NCBI GenBank assembly: GCA_024680925.1
Contig: JAILBM010000289.1
Location: forward strand, 1-34,106
Direction: 5' to 3'
Source of the DNA: Butyrivibrio sp.
GTDB lineage: Bacteria > Bacillota > Clostridia > Lachnospirales > Lachnospiraceae
DNA length: 34,106 bases
This document shows positions 15,217 to 25,074 of this stretch, one piece after another. The first letter of the stretch is position 1, and each line of letters begins with the position of its first letter. The notes below the pieces were generated by a model that saw only the letters and a list, made by a program, of their open reading frames with translations, was not told the origin of the DNA and ran no database searches. The position numbers were made by a program, and so were the translations under genes.

Positions 15217-16502
15217 GATTTAAGGTCAAATAATCCTCTGTCAACCATATTCTGTACTGTCTTTAATATACCGAACTTTGCATGAGGCCATGTAAGACCG
15301 CCCTGGAAAAATACAGCATAAGGTGGCTTTATCGGACCATCTGCAGAAAGCTCGATTGATGAGCCTGAAACAAAGGCTCCGGCAGCCATAATTACCTTGG
15401 CATCATATCCAGGCATATCCCAAGGCTCCGGAGTAACATAGGAATCCACCGGTGCAGCCGCCTGAATTCCCTGACAAAAGGCAATAACACCTTCGGGCTT
15501 TCCAAAAGTAATGGACTGAATAATATCATGACGGCTTTCTGTGCCGTTTGGTAACACGTCAAATCCCATTCTCTCATATAAATTAGCTGCAAGAATGGCA
15601 CCCTTTAATGCTGAAGCGGTTACTGTAGGAGCAAGGAAAAGTCCCTGATAAAACTGAGGTAAAATTCCAAGGGAAGCACCAACTTCCTTACCAAGTCCGG
15701 GAGAAGTAAGTCTGAAAGCAGCATTTTCAACACATTCTTTCTTGCCGGCTATATAACCTCCAATTGGTGCAAGTCCGCCACCCGGGTTCTTGATAAGTGA
15801 TCCCACCACCATGTCTGCTCCTACATCTGTAGGTTCGATTCTCTCAACAAACTCTCCATAGCAGTTATCTACCATGCAGATAATATCAGGATTTATATTT
15901 TTCACAAAAGAGATAAGCTCACCTATCTGAGTCACAGATAAAGTCTTTCTAGTCTGATATCCCTTTGATCTTTGAATTGTTACAAGCTTTGTTTTTTCAT
16001 TTATAGCTTTTTTGATATTGTCATAATCAAAGGAACCGTCTGAAAGAAGGTCTACCTGGCTGTAGCTTATTCCATATTCCTTAAGAGATCCCTTGGAAGG
16101 TCTTATTCCTATAACCTCCTCCAAAGTATCATAAGGCTTGCCCACAGGAGATAAAAGCTCATCACCGGGTCTTAAATTACTCATAAGCGCCAGGGCAAGG
16201 GCATGGGTTCCACAGGTGATCTGTGGTCTTACCAAGGCATCCTCTGTATGGAATATATTGGCATAAACCTCTTCAAGCTTCTCTCTTCCGATGTCATTGT
16301 AGCCATAACCTGTGGTACCAAGAAGACAGGCCTCACTAACCTTAGCCTCCTGCATGGCCTTTATAACCTTAAGCTGATTATATTCAGCAGTTTCGTCAAT
16401 TGCTTTAAATCTCTCTTCCAGCTCCAGAATAATTTTATTACCAAATTCTGCAACTTCCTTACTAATACCAAGCTCTTCTAAAATCTCTAAATTACTGTTC
16501 AT
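15207..16502 (-). CDS. PLP-dependent enzyme, methionine gamma-lyase / aluminium-resistance family
   Basis: About 431 residues of the cystathionine-beta-lyase-like family once called aluminium resistance proteins. Visible features are the cofactor-site stretch PQITCGTHALALAL, the VDNCYGEFVE aspartate motif, the presumed PLP-binding lysine in GSLIKNPGGGLAP, and the C-terminal GAFVSGSSIELSADGP. Members are annotated as methionine gamma-lyase family, but the true substrate is generally untested. The frame opens at a TTG (16524-16526); ATG 16500-16502 with AAAGG about 6 bases upstream is better. It lies 54 bases after miaA with no clear terminator between. The linkage to miaA-mutL-mutS is typical of clostridia. 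Confidence 0.87.
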   Translation of the reverse strand: MNSNLEILEELGISKEVAEFGNKIILELEERFKAIDETAEYNQLKVIKAMQEAKVSEACLLGTTGYGYNDIGREKLEEVYANIFHTEDALVRPQITCGTHALALALMSNLRPGDELLSPVGKPYDTLEEVIGIRPSKGSLKEYGISYSQVDLLSDGSFDYDNIKKAINEKTKLVTIQRSKGYQTRKTLSVTQIGELISFVKNINPDIICMVDNCYGEFVERIEPTDVGADMVVGSLIKNPGGGLAPIGGYIAGKKECVENAAFRLTSPGLGKEVGASLGILPQFYQGLFLAPTVTASALKGAILAANLYERMGFDVLPNGTESRHDIIQSITFGKPEGVIAFCQGIQAAAPVDSYVTPEPWDMPGYDAKVIMAAGAFVSGSSIELSADGPIKPPYAVFFQGGLTWPHAKFGILKTVQNMVDRGLFDLKSIQ

Positions 16503-16556
16503 TACTTGCCTTTCAAAATAATTCAATTTTCTGTGTCAAAAAAGCGCACAAAATAA

Positions 16557-17480
16557 TTATATTCTTTCTAACAATTCTTGCAAAACTAAATTATCATCTC
16601 TTTTAAACTGAGATTTGTCAACCCAGGATACATCCCTTTCTCTTCTGAACCAGGTAAGCTGACGTTTTGCAAAATGTCTTGTATTAAGCTTTATAAGATA
16701 AATAGCTCTTTCAAGGTCATATTCTCCGTCAAAATATCCGTATAATTCCCTGTAGCCGATGCCCTGCATGGAAGTGGCATTTCTTGGAATTTTGCTGTCA
16801 TATAAGGCTTTTACCTCTTCAACAAGACCTTTTTTAATCATCTGATCTATTCTTTTTTCTATTCTTTCATATAAAACCTTGCGATCATCAGTAAGAACAA
16901 AATATCTGAAATCATATTTGGATTTCTTTTCATGTTCCTCAATATTATGCTCGGAAATTTTGTTTCCGGTCATTTTATAATATTCAAGGGCTCTTATCAC
17001 TCTTTTTATATTGTTTTCATGTATGGCCTGTGCAGATTCGGGATCAACTTTATTAAGCTCTTCATGAAGAACTGCGCCGCCCTCTTCCATAGCCCTTTTT
17101 TCCAGTTCAAGCCTTATGGAATTATCTTCATCCGTATCTGTAAAATCAATATCATAAAGTACCGCCTGAATATAAAAGCCTGTGCCTCCCACAATAATAG
17201 GAATATGTCCTCTTTTATAAATCTCAGGAATAATATCATTTACCATTTTCTTAAAAACATAAACATTAAAATCCTGATCAGGCTCTAAAATATCTATCAT
17301 ATGATGAGTAACACCGCCCATTTCAGAAGGCATGATCTTATCGGTTCCAATATTCATTTTCTTATAAACCTGCATAGAATCGGCGGAGATTATCTCACCG
17401 CCGATCCTTTTAGCAAGCTCTATAGACAATTTGGATTTTCCGACCGCAGTTGGTCCTGTAAGAATTATCAGTTTATTCAT
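16557..17480 (-). CDS. miaA: tRNA dimethylallyltransferase
   Basis: A 307-residue enzyme adding the dimethylallyl group to A37 of tRNAs reading UNN codons. The P-loop GPTAVGKSKLS (residues 8-18), the SADSMQVYKKM substrate motif, GGTGFYIQAVLYDIDF and the C-terminal RHFAKRQLTWFRRE are all present, and length is normal. It follows mutL by one base, with AGGTTG as a short-spaced ribosome site. Its product is the substrate of MiaB, encoded at 22293-23747 in the same gene group. Confidence 0.96.
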   Translation of the reverse strand: MNKLIILTGPTAVGKSKLSIELAKRIGGEIISADSMQVYKKMNIGTDKIMPSEMGGVTHHMIDILEPDQDFNVYVFKKMVNDIIPEIYKRGHIPIIVGGTGFYIQAVLYDIDFTDTDEDNSIRLELEKRAMEEGGAVLHEELNKVDPESAQAIHENNIKRVIRALEYYKMTGNKISEHNIEEHEKKSKYDFRYFVLTDDRKVLYERIEKRIDQMIKKGLVEEVKALYDSKIPRNATSMQGIGYRELYGYFDGEYDLERAIYLIKLNTRHFAKRQLTWFRRERDVSWVDKSQFKRDDNLVLQELLERI

Positions 17481-17481
17481 A

Positions 17482-19575
17482 TCAACCTATAATACGTTTA
17501 AATTTTTTATCGATTTCATATTTGCTCATGGAAATTATAGTAGGTCTTCCATGAGGACAATTATAAGGATTTTCCAATGTTAAAAGCTCATCTATAAGAG
17601 TTTCCATTTCCATGGCACTGATTTTCATATTACCCTTAACCGATGCTTTACATGCCATACTGGCAATTTTGTAGTTAATAACATCGGGAGTTCTGTCCAT
17701 TTCCGTTTCATGTGAAAGATCATCCAGAATTTCAAGGAACATGTCTTTTACACTATCACATCCGTATAAATCTGTAGGAATCTCTCTCATGGCATATTCA
17801 TGACCACCAAAATTTTCAATGTTGAATCCAAGCTTCTCAAAATATTCTCTGTACTGAAGGTACAAATCCTCTTCAGCAGCAGACAATGATACTATAACAG
17901 GAGGATTTACTATCTGAGAGGTAATTGTCTTTTCCTTATATTTTTTTATCATACGTTCGTAGTTGACCTTCTCATGAGCCGCATGCTGATCAACTATAAA
18001 CATTTTATCCTTAAAGGCAATTATCCAATAAGTATCAAAAATCTGTCCAAGAACTGTAAACTCGTTCCTGTGCTCTTTTGTAAGAATCTTCTCATCAAAC
18101 ATATTTAGCTGGACATTGGTTTCAACTATTGTTGCTTCGCTTTTCTTAATAATATTGGGTTTATCGTTATTTTCAGCCTTTACTCCATCAGAGTCGCCGT
18201 AAACTCTGGACCAGAGAGCTGATTTATTATTATCTTCAATTTTTACAGGCTTTGGTGCGATACCTTCTGCAAAAACAGGTTTACTTTCCTCTTTTTGCTT
18301 ATTTTCCTCAAAGCGCTTTGCTTCAAAGGGCTGAGGTGCAATTTCCTTAGAAGCTTCCGTAGTGTCCTCATCATCAAAGCTTGCAATAACTGTAGATGTT
18401 TTATAAGGTATTTCTTCCTGTTTAACCATATTTACAGGAGTTTCAGAAGTTTTTTCTTTATTTTCCTCTGAAATAGATTTAAGAGCTTGAAGTCTTTCCT
18501 TTGCAGCTTTACTTTCTGCAAGTTTTATTGCTTCAATCCTGGCTTTTTTGTCTTCTTCTTCATCAAGAAGAGCATCAGGGATCATTTCATGTTCCTTAAG
18601 GACCTGAGCTACATGACTTCTGATAAATTCATAAACTGCAGTCTGATTGTTAAATCTTATCTCCATTTTGGCAGGATGAACATTTACATCTATATTATCC
18701 GGATCCATTTGAATATGCAGCACCACAAATGGGAACTTATGCTGCATCAGATATTGTTTATAGCCTTCTTCAAGCGCCTTTGAAACAATTTTGTCCTTAA
18801 CGTATCTTCCGTTGATAAAAAAGACTTCAAAATTCCTATTGGATCTGTTTAAGGTAGGCTCTCCAAGATATCCCTCCATACTTATTCCGTCATGGGCTGC
18901 CTTAATAGGCACCAGGGAACAGGCCACATCTCTTCCGTATATTCTGTATATGATTTCTTTTAGATCACCATTCCCCGAGGTTGAAAACTTATCTGCCTTA
19001 TTATTTATAAAGTGGAAGGATATGGAAGGATTATCCAGTGCCATATGCTCCATAATATCAGCAACATAAGAGCCTTCGGTCTGAGGCGTTTTTAGAAACT
19101 TTTTTCTGGCAGGAGTATTATAAAAAAGATTGCGGATAATAAGAGTGGTTCCCGTAGGAGCACCTATATCCTCAAAACCAGCTTCCTCTCCTCCGTTTAT
19201 GGTATAACGAATTCCTTCAAGGTCTTCCTCAGTTTTGGTTATCATATCCACCTGAGCAACAGAGGCAATACTTGAAAGTGCTTCCCCTCTAAAGCCTAAA
19301 GACCTGATGGTAAAAAGATCTTCAATCTTTGTTATCTTACTTGTAGCATGTCTTTTAAATGCCTTTCGAATCTGACTTTTCTCTATGCCGCAGCCATTAT
19401 CCGAAACCCTTATCATGCCAATTCCGCCATCCCTGATTTCTACCGTAACTGCAGTGGCACCGGAATCAATAGCATTTTCAACAAGCTCTTTTACAACACT
19501 GGCAGGTCTTTCTACAACCTCTCCGGCCGCAATCTGATCAATAGTATTTTTATCAAGTTCATTAATTATAGCCAT
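17482..19575 (-). CDS. mutL: DNA mismatch repair protein MutL (endonuclease type)
   Basis: A 697-residue MutL. The GHKL ATPase domain (about residues 1-330) has ELVENAIDSGA, DNGCGI, SLGFRGEALSSIASV and GTTLIIRNLFYNTPARKKF. A charged, low-complexity linker runs from about 335 to 495. The C-terminal domain carries the metal-dependent endonuclease motif DQHAAHEKVNYE (from Asp529), ACKASVKG and the terminal CPHGRPT. This is the nicking form expected in bacteria lacking MutH. The start has a very strong ribosome site (GGGGAGGTG, about 9 bases upstream). It follows mutS by 38 bases. Confidence 0.97.
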   Translation of the reverse strand: MAIINELDKNTIDQIAAGEVVERPASVVKELVENAIDSGATAVTVEIRDGGIGMIRVSDNGCGIEKSQIRKAFKRHATSKITKIEDLFTIRSLGFRGEALSSIASVAQVDMITKTEEDLEGIRYTINGGEEAGFEDIGAPTGTTLIIRNLFYNTPARKKFLKTPQTEGSYVADIMEHMALDNPSISFHFINNKADKFSTSGNGDLKEIIYRIYGRDVACSLVPIKAAHDGISMEGYLGEPTLNRSNRNFEVFFINGRYVKDKIVSKALEEGYKQYLMQHKFPFVVLHIQMDPDNIDVNVHPAKMEIRFNNQTAVYEFIRSHVAQVLKEHEMIPDALLDEEEDKKARIEAIKLAESKAAKERLQALKSISEENKEKTSETPVNMVKQEEIPYKTSTVIASFDDEDTTEASKEIAPQPFEAKRFEENKQKEESKPVFAEGIAPKPVKIEDNNKSALWSRVYGDSDGVKAENNDKPNIIKKSEATIVETNVQLNMFDEKILTKEHRNEFTVLGQIFDTYWIIAFKDKMFIVDQHAAHEKVNYERMIKKYKEKTITSQIVNPPVIVSLSAAEEDLYLQYREYFEKLGFNIENFGGHEYAMREIPTDLYGCDSVKDMFLEILDDLSHETEMDRTPDVINYKIASMACKASVKGNMKISAMEMETLIDELLTLENPYNCPHGRPTIISMSKYEIDKKFKRIIG

Positions 19576-19613
19576 TTAAAGATGCACCTCCCCGGGGTTA
19601 ATATTGTTAATAT

Positions 19614-22289
19614 TCAGCATCTCCACCTGTTTTTTAATTCGCTTTGTAATTTATAAAGAGTATTAAGAGCATCCATAGGAGTAAGATTACTTATATCTAT
19701 CTCCTGAAGCTCCTTAATAACATCTTCATCTTTAACGGTATCAAAAAGGCTCATCTGATCCATATCCACAGAATCATAATGCTTTACAGCAGCCTTTTTA
19801 TCACCTTTATTATCAACAGCAATATTCTGAACCTTTTCAGTAATATCATTGTCGGTAAGTTCAGCCACAATTTCTTTTGCTCTGTCAATAACCATATCCG
19901 GAACTCCGGCAAGCCTTGCCACCTGAATACCGTAGCTCTTATCCGCACCGCCTTTTATGATCTTACGAAGAAATACAATATCATCTCCGTTTTCTTTTAC
20001 GGCAATACAATAGTTATTAACGTTATCTATTTTGCCCTCCAGTTCAGTCAGCTCATGATAATGGGTGGCAAAAAGAGTCTTGGCACAAAGATACTTTTTG
20101 TTACTGATATGCTCAATAACAGCCCAGGCAATTGCCAGACCATCATAGGTAGAAGTTCCTCTTCCAATCTCATCCAGAATAAGAAGTGAATTGGAGGTGG
20201 CATTTCTAAGAATATTGGCCACTTCGTTCATTTCTACCATAAAGGTCGATTGACCGCTTCCAAGATCGTCAGATGCTCCAACTCTTGTAAAAATACGATC
20301 AACAATACCTATATTGGCACTCTTTGCAGGAACATAGCTTCCAATCTGCGCCATTAAAACTATTAAAGCAGTCTGACGCATATATGTGGATTTACCTGCC
20401 ATATTAGGACCTGTAATTACAGAAATAAGGTGCTTTTTATTATCTAAAAGGGTATCGTTGGCAATAAACATATCCGTGGTGTCCATAAGAGTTTCAACCA
20501 CAGGATGACGTCCATCCTTAATGTTTATTATTCCCTTGTCATTTAAATCAGGCTTAACATAATGGTTCCTTTCAGCTACATAAGCAAGGCTGCAGTATAC
20601 ATCAAGAACGGCAATAGCCTTGGCCGTTTTCTGAATACGGCCTATTTCATCCCCGATTGCATCTCTTATCTGGCAAAAAAGGTCATATTCCAGTGAGTTA
20701 AGCTTATCCTCAGCATTAAGGATTGTATCTTCCAGTTCCTTAAGCTTGGGAGTTGTATATCTCTCGCAATTGGTAAGGGTCTGCTTACGAATAAAGTAAT
20801 CCGGCACCTTATCCTTAAAGGAGTTTGTTACCTCAAAGGAATAACCAAATACATTACTGTATTTAATTCTAAGGTTTTTTATTCCCGTATTTTCTTTTTC
20901 TGTATTTTCAAGCTCTGCAAGCCACTGCTTACCATTGGTGCTGGCCTGTCTGAAATGATCTATATTTTCATCAAAATTATCCTTAATAATACCGCCTTCT
21001 CTTATTACAAGTGGCGGCTCCTCAATAATTGATTTATCTATAAGATCAAAAATATCTCTTAAAGGATCAATATCTTCATTTATACGAGTAAGTTCTTCAT
21101 TGCCACTTAGATCCTGAAGTACTATTTTTATTGCAGGAAGCATTTCCAAAGATGCCCTGAAAGCCAAAAGATCTCTTGGATTGGCTGTCTTATATATGAT
21201 TTTAGACATAAGTCTTTCAAGGTCATATATAGGATTAAGATATTCCCTAAGTTCATCCCTTGCCAAAGCATTTTTAACCAAGGCTTCCACAGCACTTTGA
21301 CGTTTTTTCATCTCGTCAAGATCTATGAGGGGCTGCTCGATATAATTTCTGAGAGTTCTGGCGCCCATAGCTGTCTTGGTCTTATCAAGTACCCATAAAA
21401 GAGTTCCTCTTTTTTGCTTATCTCTCATGGTCTCCACAAGCTCAAGATTTCTTCTTGTAGAGCTGTCGAGAAGCATAAATTTATTTGTAAGGTAAGGATA
21501 AATATGTATAAGATTAGCCACTTCGCTTTTCTGCATATCCATAAGATATTGCAAAATAGCCCCGGCTGCTATGGTACCGATTGGAAACTCATCAATACCC
21601 AGCCCTATAAGTGAATTAACCTTAAAGTGCTTCATTAAAAGCTTTCTGGTACTGTCTTCATCAAAATACTTGGCTTCCAAAGGATATAAGGTTATGCTGA
21701 GTCTGTTTTTTATATCCTCAACATCTACTCCGCTTAATAAAAAAGCATCGTTACAGATAATCTCAGAAGGTCCGTATTTATTTATTTCATCCATAATGGC
21801 CCTAAGATTATCAACCTCTGTAAGATAATAATCCCCCGTAGAAACATCAGCTATGGCAAGTCCGCTTTTATCTGAGGAATAAAAAATACACATCAGATAA
21901 TTGTTTTTGGTTTCCTCCAAAGACTGCATATTTAAGTTCGTACCGGGAGTAACTACTCTTATAACATCTCTTTTTACAATACCTTTAGCCGTCTTAGGGT
22001 CTTCGAGCTGTTCACAGATTGCGACCTTATAGCCTCTTGAAACAAGCTTATTTAAATATGTATCCGCTGCATGAAAAGGAATTCCACACATGGGAGCTCT
22101 TTCCTCAAGACCGCAGCTCTTACCTGTCAGGGTAAGCTCCAGTTCCTTTGAGACGGTTTTGGCGTCATCAAAGAACATTTCATAAAAATCCCCCAATCGG
22201 TAAAAAAGAATACAATCACTGTATTCTTTTTTCATGGACAGATAATGCTGCATCATTGGAGAAACTTGGCTAACGTCAACTTTTTCCAC
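19614..22289 (-). CDS. mutS: DNA mismatch repair protein MutS
   Basis: An 891-residue MutS that recognises mispairs and recruits MutL. The mismatch-wedge motif GDFYEMF lies near residue 32. The ATPase core has GPNMAGKSTYMRQ, STFMVEM, LLILDEIGRGTSTYDG and ATHYHELTEL. Near the C-terminus is QMSLF, matching the consensus beta-clamp binding motif. The start is GTG (22287-22289), three bases after the miaB stop; the next ATG would remove the conserved N-terminal segment VSPMMQHYLSMKKEYSD only in part, but the GTG gives the better family match and lies 11 bases after GGAGG. Coupling with miaB is likely. Confidence 0.97.
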   Translation of the reverse strand: MEKVDVSQVSPMMQHYLSMKKEYSDCILFYRLGDFYEMFFDDAKTVSKELELTLTGKSCGLEERAPMCGIPFHAADTYLNKLVSRGYKVAICEQLEDPKTAKGIVKRDVIRVVTPGTNLNMQSLEETKNNYLMCIFYSSDKSGLAIADVSTGDYYLTEVDNLRAIMDEINKYGPSEIICNDAFLLSGVDVEDIKNRLSITLYPLEAKYFDEDSTRKLLMKHFKVNSLIGLGIDEFPIGTIAAGAILQYLMDMQKSEVANLIHIYPYLTNKFMLLDSSTRRNLELVETMRDKQKRGTLLWVLDKTKTAMGARTLRNYIEQPLIDLDEMKKRQSAVEALVKNALARDELREYLNPIYDLERLMSKIIYKTANPRDLLAFRASLEMLPAIKIVLQDLSGNEELTRINEDIDPLRDIFDLIDKSIIEEPPLVIREGGIIKDNFDENIDHFRQASTNGKQWLAELENTEKENTGIKNLRIKYSNVFGYSFEVTNSFKDKVPDYFIRKQTLTNCERYTTPKLKELEDTILNAEDKLNSLEYDLFCQIRDAIGDEIGRIQKTAKAIAVLDVYCSLAYVAERNHYVKPDLNDKGIINIKDGRHPVVETLMDTTDMFIANDTLLDNKKHLISVITGPNMAGKSTYMRQTALIVLMAQIGSYVPAKSANIGIVDRIFTRVGASDDLGSGQSTFMVEMNEVANILRNATSNSLLILDEIGRGTSTYDGLAIAWAVIEHISNKKYLCAKTLFATHYHELTELEGKIDNVNNYCIAVKENGDDIVFLRKIIKGGADKSYGIQVARLAGVPDMVIDRAKEIVAELTDNDITEKVQNIAVDNKGDKKAAVKHYDSVDMDQMSLFDTVKDEDVIKELQEIDISNLTPMDALNTLYKLQSELKNRWRC

Positions 22290-22292
22290 TGT

Positions 22293-23747
22293 TTACTCTT
22301 CCTCCAGTTTGCCTGTGTAATAAAAACCATGGCATTTATCTAAATGAACATTAACAAATTTTCCTATAAGTGAAGCATCCCCCGGAAAATGTACAAGTGT
22401 ATTATTGGACATACGACCTGTAACAAGTAAATTGTCATGTTCATTAACTTCTTCTACCAGCACTCTTTGATTTGTGCCTTCAAACTTTCCTGACTGGGCA
22501 TGGGCAGTTTCCTGAACCACTTCAAGGAGCTTATTAAAGTTCTTTTTAACCTCTTCTTCAGGAACCTGATCTTCAAATCCGGCAGCAGGAGTCCCGGTTC
22601 TCTTTGAATAAATAAATGTAAAGGCATTTTCAAAAGCAGCCTTTTTAACAACATCTATGGTCTGATCCACGTCTTCCTCAGTTTCACCCGGAAAGCCCAC
22701 TATAATATCTGTGGTAATAGCCACATCCGGAATCTGAGTTCTTATTTTATCTACAAGTAAAAGGAAATCTTCCTTGGTATAATGTCTGTTCATGCGCTGA
22801 AGTATTCTGTTTGAACCCGACTGAAGGGCAAGATGAATATGCCTTGCAATCTTTGGATTATCTCTGATAACCTCAATAAGTTCATCAGAAAGATCCTTCG
22901 GATGGGAACTCATAAATCTGACGCGCTCGATTCCATCAACCTTACATACTTCAGTTATAAGTTGAGCAAAAGAAATCCTGTCCTCTTCTGCAAGTCCTAT
23001 TCCATAGGAATTAACATTCTGTCCAAGGAGCATTATTTCTTTAACACCATCTGCAGCAAGCTTTTCAGCTTCTCTGATTATATCCTTTGGAAGTCTGGAC
23101 TTTTCTCTTCCTCTTACATAAGGAACTATGCAGTAGGAGCAGAAATTATTACATCCAAACATTATGTTCAAACCGGATTTAAAGGAATACTTTCTTGCTA
23201 CAGGAAGGTCTTCAACAATTTTGTTACTTTCTCTCCAGATATCAATGATCATGCGGTCTGAATCGTACATTGTGCATAAAAGTTCAGCAAACTTAAAGAG
23301 ATTAAAAGTTCCAAAAATAAGATCAACAAATCTGTAGCTTTTTTTGATTTTTTCAATGGAAACCTGCTCCTGCATCATACATCCGCAAAGAGCAATCTTC
23401 ATCCATGGTTTCTTTTTCTTATAGCTGCTTACAAGACCAAGTCTTCCGAAAACTCTCTGATCCGCATTATCTCTTACTGTACAAGTATTATAAATAACAA
23501 AATCAGAATCTTCATTTTCTGTTATCTCATAACCGATTTCTTTTAATATTCCTGTAAGCTTTTCAGAATCCCTTGCATTCATCTGACAGCCAAAGGTTAT
23601 GACACATGCAGTAGGCTTTCTTGAAAGCTCTTTTTCAAGAGCTATGAGATATTCATGGGCCTTTACCATGAACTGCTGTTGACGCTCTGTTTCGTTGTCA
23701 GTGTACTCAGTTATCTGATTAGCAAAAATAATATCCTTATTACTCAT
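22293..23747 (-). CDS. miaB: tRNA-2-methylthio-N6-dimethylallyladenosine synthase
   Basis: A 484-residue radical-SAM methylthiotransferase that adds the 2-methylthio group to i6A37 of tRNA. The N-terminal domain has the cluster-binding cysteines in TFGCQMNARDSEK, YNTCTVRDNADQRVFG and ALCGCMMQ. The radical-SAM motif CNNFCSYC follows (GCNNFCSYCIVPYVRGRE), with a C-terminal TRAM domain (about residues 420-480). The N-terminal extension of about 45 residues before the first motif is longer than in E. coli. The ribosome site for the chosen ATG is weak. It follows pepT by 51 bases and is directly upstream of mutS. Confidence 0.96.
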   Translation of the reverse strand: MSNKDIIFANQITEYTDNETERQQQFMVKAHEYLIALEKELSRKPTACVITFGCQMNARDSEKLTGILKEIGYEITENEDSDFVIYNTCTVRDNADQRVFGRLGLVSSYKKKKPWMKIALCGCMMQEQVSIEKIKKSYRFVDLIFGTFNLFKFAELLCTMYDSDRMIIDIWRESNKIVEDLPVARKYSFKSGLNIMFGCNNFCSYCIVPYVRGREKSRLPKDIIREAEKLAADGVKEIMLLGQNVNSYGIGLAEEDRISFAQLITEVCKVDGIERVRFMSSHPKDLSDELIEVIRDNPKIARHIHLALQSGSNRILQRMNRHYTKEDFLLLVDKIRTQIPDVAITTDIIVGFPGETEEDVDQTIDVVKKAAFENAFTFIYSKRTGTPAAGFEDQVPEEEVKKNFNKLLEVVQETAHAQSGKFEGTNQRVLVEEVNEHDNLLVTGRMSNNTLVHFPGDASLIGKFVNVHLDKCHGFYYTGKLEEE

Positions 23748-23788
23748 AAAAAATCTAAAACCCGAATCTTTCTAACTGTAATTTCCAG

Positions 23789-23808
23789 AGGTAAATAATT
23801 ATTTACCT
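23789..23808. repeat. Perfect 20-bp palindrome over the pepT stop codon
   Basis: The half-site AGGTAAATAA (23789-23798) is followed immediately by its exact reverse complement (23799-23808). It covers the last codons and stop of pepT. No T-tract follows on the minus strand, so it is not an obvious intrinsic terminator; it could be an operator, a processing hairpin, or chance in AT-rich DNA. Confidence 0.6.
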
Positions 23809-25052
23809 TCGTATTCGCCGTAAATTGATGCAATATTAAGAAGTATATCAACAACCTTGTGCATTTCAGGTATTGAAGCATACTCATATTTGCCATGGTA
23901 ATTATAACCACCTGTGCAAAGATTTGGACATGGAAGTCCCTTATATGAAAGAGCTGCTCCATCTGTGCCACCTCTTATAGGATTGGTTATAGGTGTTACT
24001 CCGGCATCCTCCATGGCTTTTCTGGCATTTTCTATAAGGTGCATATGAGGCTTGATCTTCTCAATCATATTGTAATATGAATCCTCTAAGGTAAGCTCAA
24101 TTGTACCCTTACCGTATTTCTCATTCATATAATCAACAATAGCCTTAAATCTATCCTTTTTGGCATTAAATTTATTCATATCATGATCTCTTATGATATA
24201 GTAAACAACTGCCTTATCACAGGTTCCCTTCATAAGTGTCAGATGATAAAAGCCCTCTCTGCCCTCTGTGTACATTGGATTTTCAAATACAGGCAGCATG
24301 GACTGAAATTCATAAGCAAGAAGTGTGGCATTTACCATTTTATTTTTGGCATCTCCCGGATGAACACTTCTTCCATGGATAATAAGCTCAGCTTCAGCAG
24401 CATTGAAGTTCTCATATTCAAGCTCTCCAAGCTTTCCACCGTCTACGGTATAAGCATAATCAGCTCCAAATCTCTTAATATCAAAGTGTTTGGTACCTTC
24501 ACCTATTTCTTCATCCGGTGTAAACCCGATTTTGATCTCACCATGAGGAATCTGAGGATTCTTTAAAAGAGTCTCAGCCATGGTCATGATCTCAGAAATA
24601 CCGGCTTTATCATCAGCACCAAGAAGGGTTGTTCCGTCAGTAACTATAAGGTCTTCACCAACATGATTGGAAAGCTCCGGAAAATCCTTTGGTGAAAGAA
24701 TAACATTTTCTTTTTTGTTTAATACAATATCTTTTCCATCATAATTTTCAACGATTCTGGCTTTTACATCCTTGCCGGATACAGCATCTGAAGTATCCAT
24801 GTGTGAGATAAAGCCGATCACTTTACGCTTCTGAGGAATATTTGATGGAATTGTTGCATAAACATAGCAGTGTTCCCTGTCGTAATAAACATCACTGCAT
24901 CCGATTCCTATAAGCTCCTTCTCAAGCTCTTTGGCAAGTTCATGCTGCTTGGCAGTAGAAGGACTTGTTCCTGTATTTTCATCAGACTGAGTATCAAATT
25001 TGGTATATCTGATAAATCTATCAATTACATCTTCAACTTTAGTAGTAGACAT
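23799..25052 (-). CDS. pepT: Peptidase T (tripeptide aminopeptidase)
   Basis: A 417-residue cytoplasmic M20-family zinc peptidase removing N-terminal residues from tripeptides. Conserved metal and catalytic motifs are FISHMDTSDAV, GADDKAGI, TPDEEIGEGT, YTVDGGKLGELEYENFNAA, GRSVHPGDAKNKM and RGGTDGAALS; the C-terminal GGYNYHGKYEY is also typical. Length is normal. The ATG has a good ribosome site (AGAAAGGA). It lies 22 bases after the DUF5662 gene. Confidence 0.95.
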   Translation of the reverse strand: MSTTKVEDVIDRFIRYTKFDTQSDENTGTSPSTAKQHELAKELEKELIGIGCSDVYYDREHCYVYATIPSNIPQKRKVIGFISHMDTSDAVSGKDVKARIVENYDGKDIVLNKKENVILSPKDFPELSNHVGEDLIVTDGTTLLGADDKAGISEIMTMAETLLKNPQIPHGEIKIGFTPDEEIGEGTKHFDIKRFGADYAYTVDGGKLGELEYENFNAAEAELIIHGRSVHPGDAKNKMVNATLLAYEFQSMLPVFENPMYTEGREGFYHLTLMKGTCDKAVVYYIIRDHDMNKFNAKKDRFKAIVDYMNEKYGKGTIELTLEDSYYNMIEKIKPHMHLIENARKAMEDAGVTPITNPIRGGTDGAALSYKGLPCPNLCTGGYNYHGKYEYASIPEMHKVVDILLNIASIYGEYEGK

Positions 25053-25074
25053 AGATTTTCCTTTCTGTTATGAA

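Noticed and set aside
16932-17288. A 118-codon plus-strand open frame opposite miaA
   Set aside because: It lies wholly antisense to a clearly conserved gene, has no ribosome site, and its Phe/Ile/Asn-rich translation is typical of the reverse strand of AT-rich genes.
19779-20189. A 136-codon plus-strand open frame opposite mutS
   Set aside because: Antisense shadow of the conserved MutS ATPase region; no recognisable domain.
22833-23261. A 142-codon plus-strand open frame opposite miaB
   Set aside because: Antisense shadow of the radical-SAM region; no ribosome site or family features.
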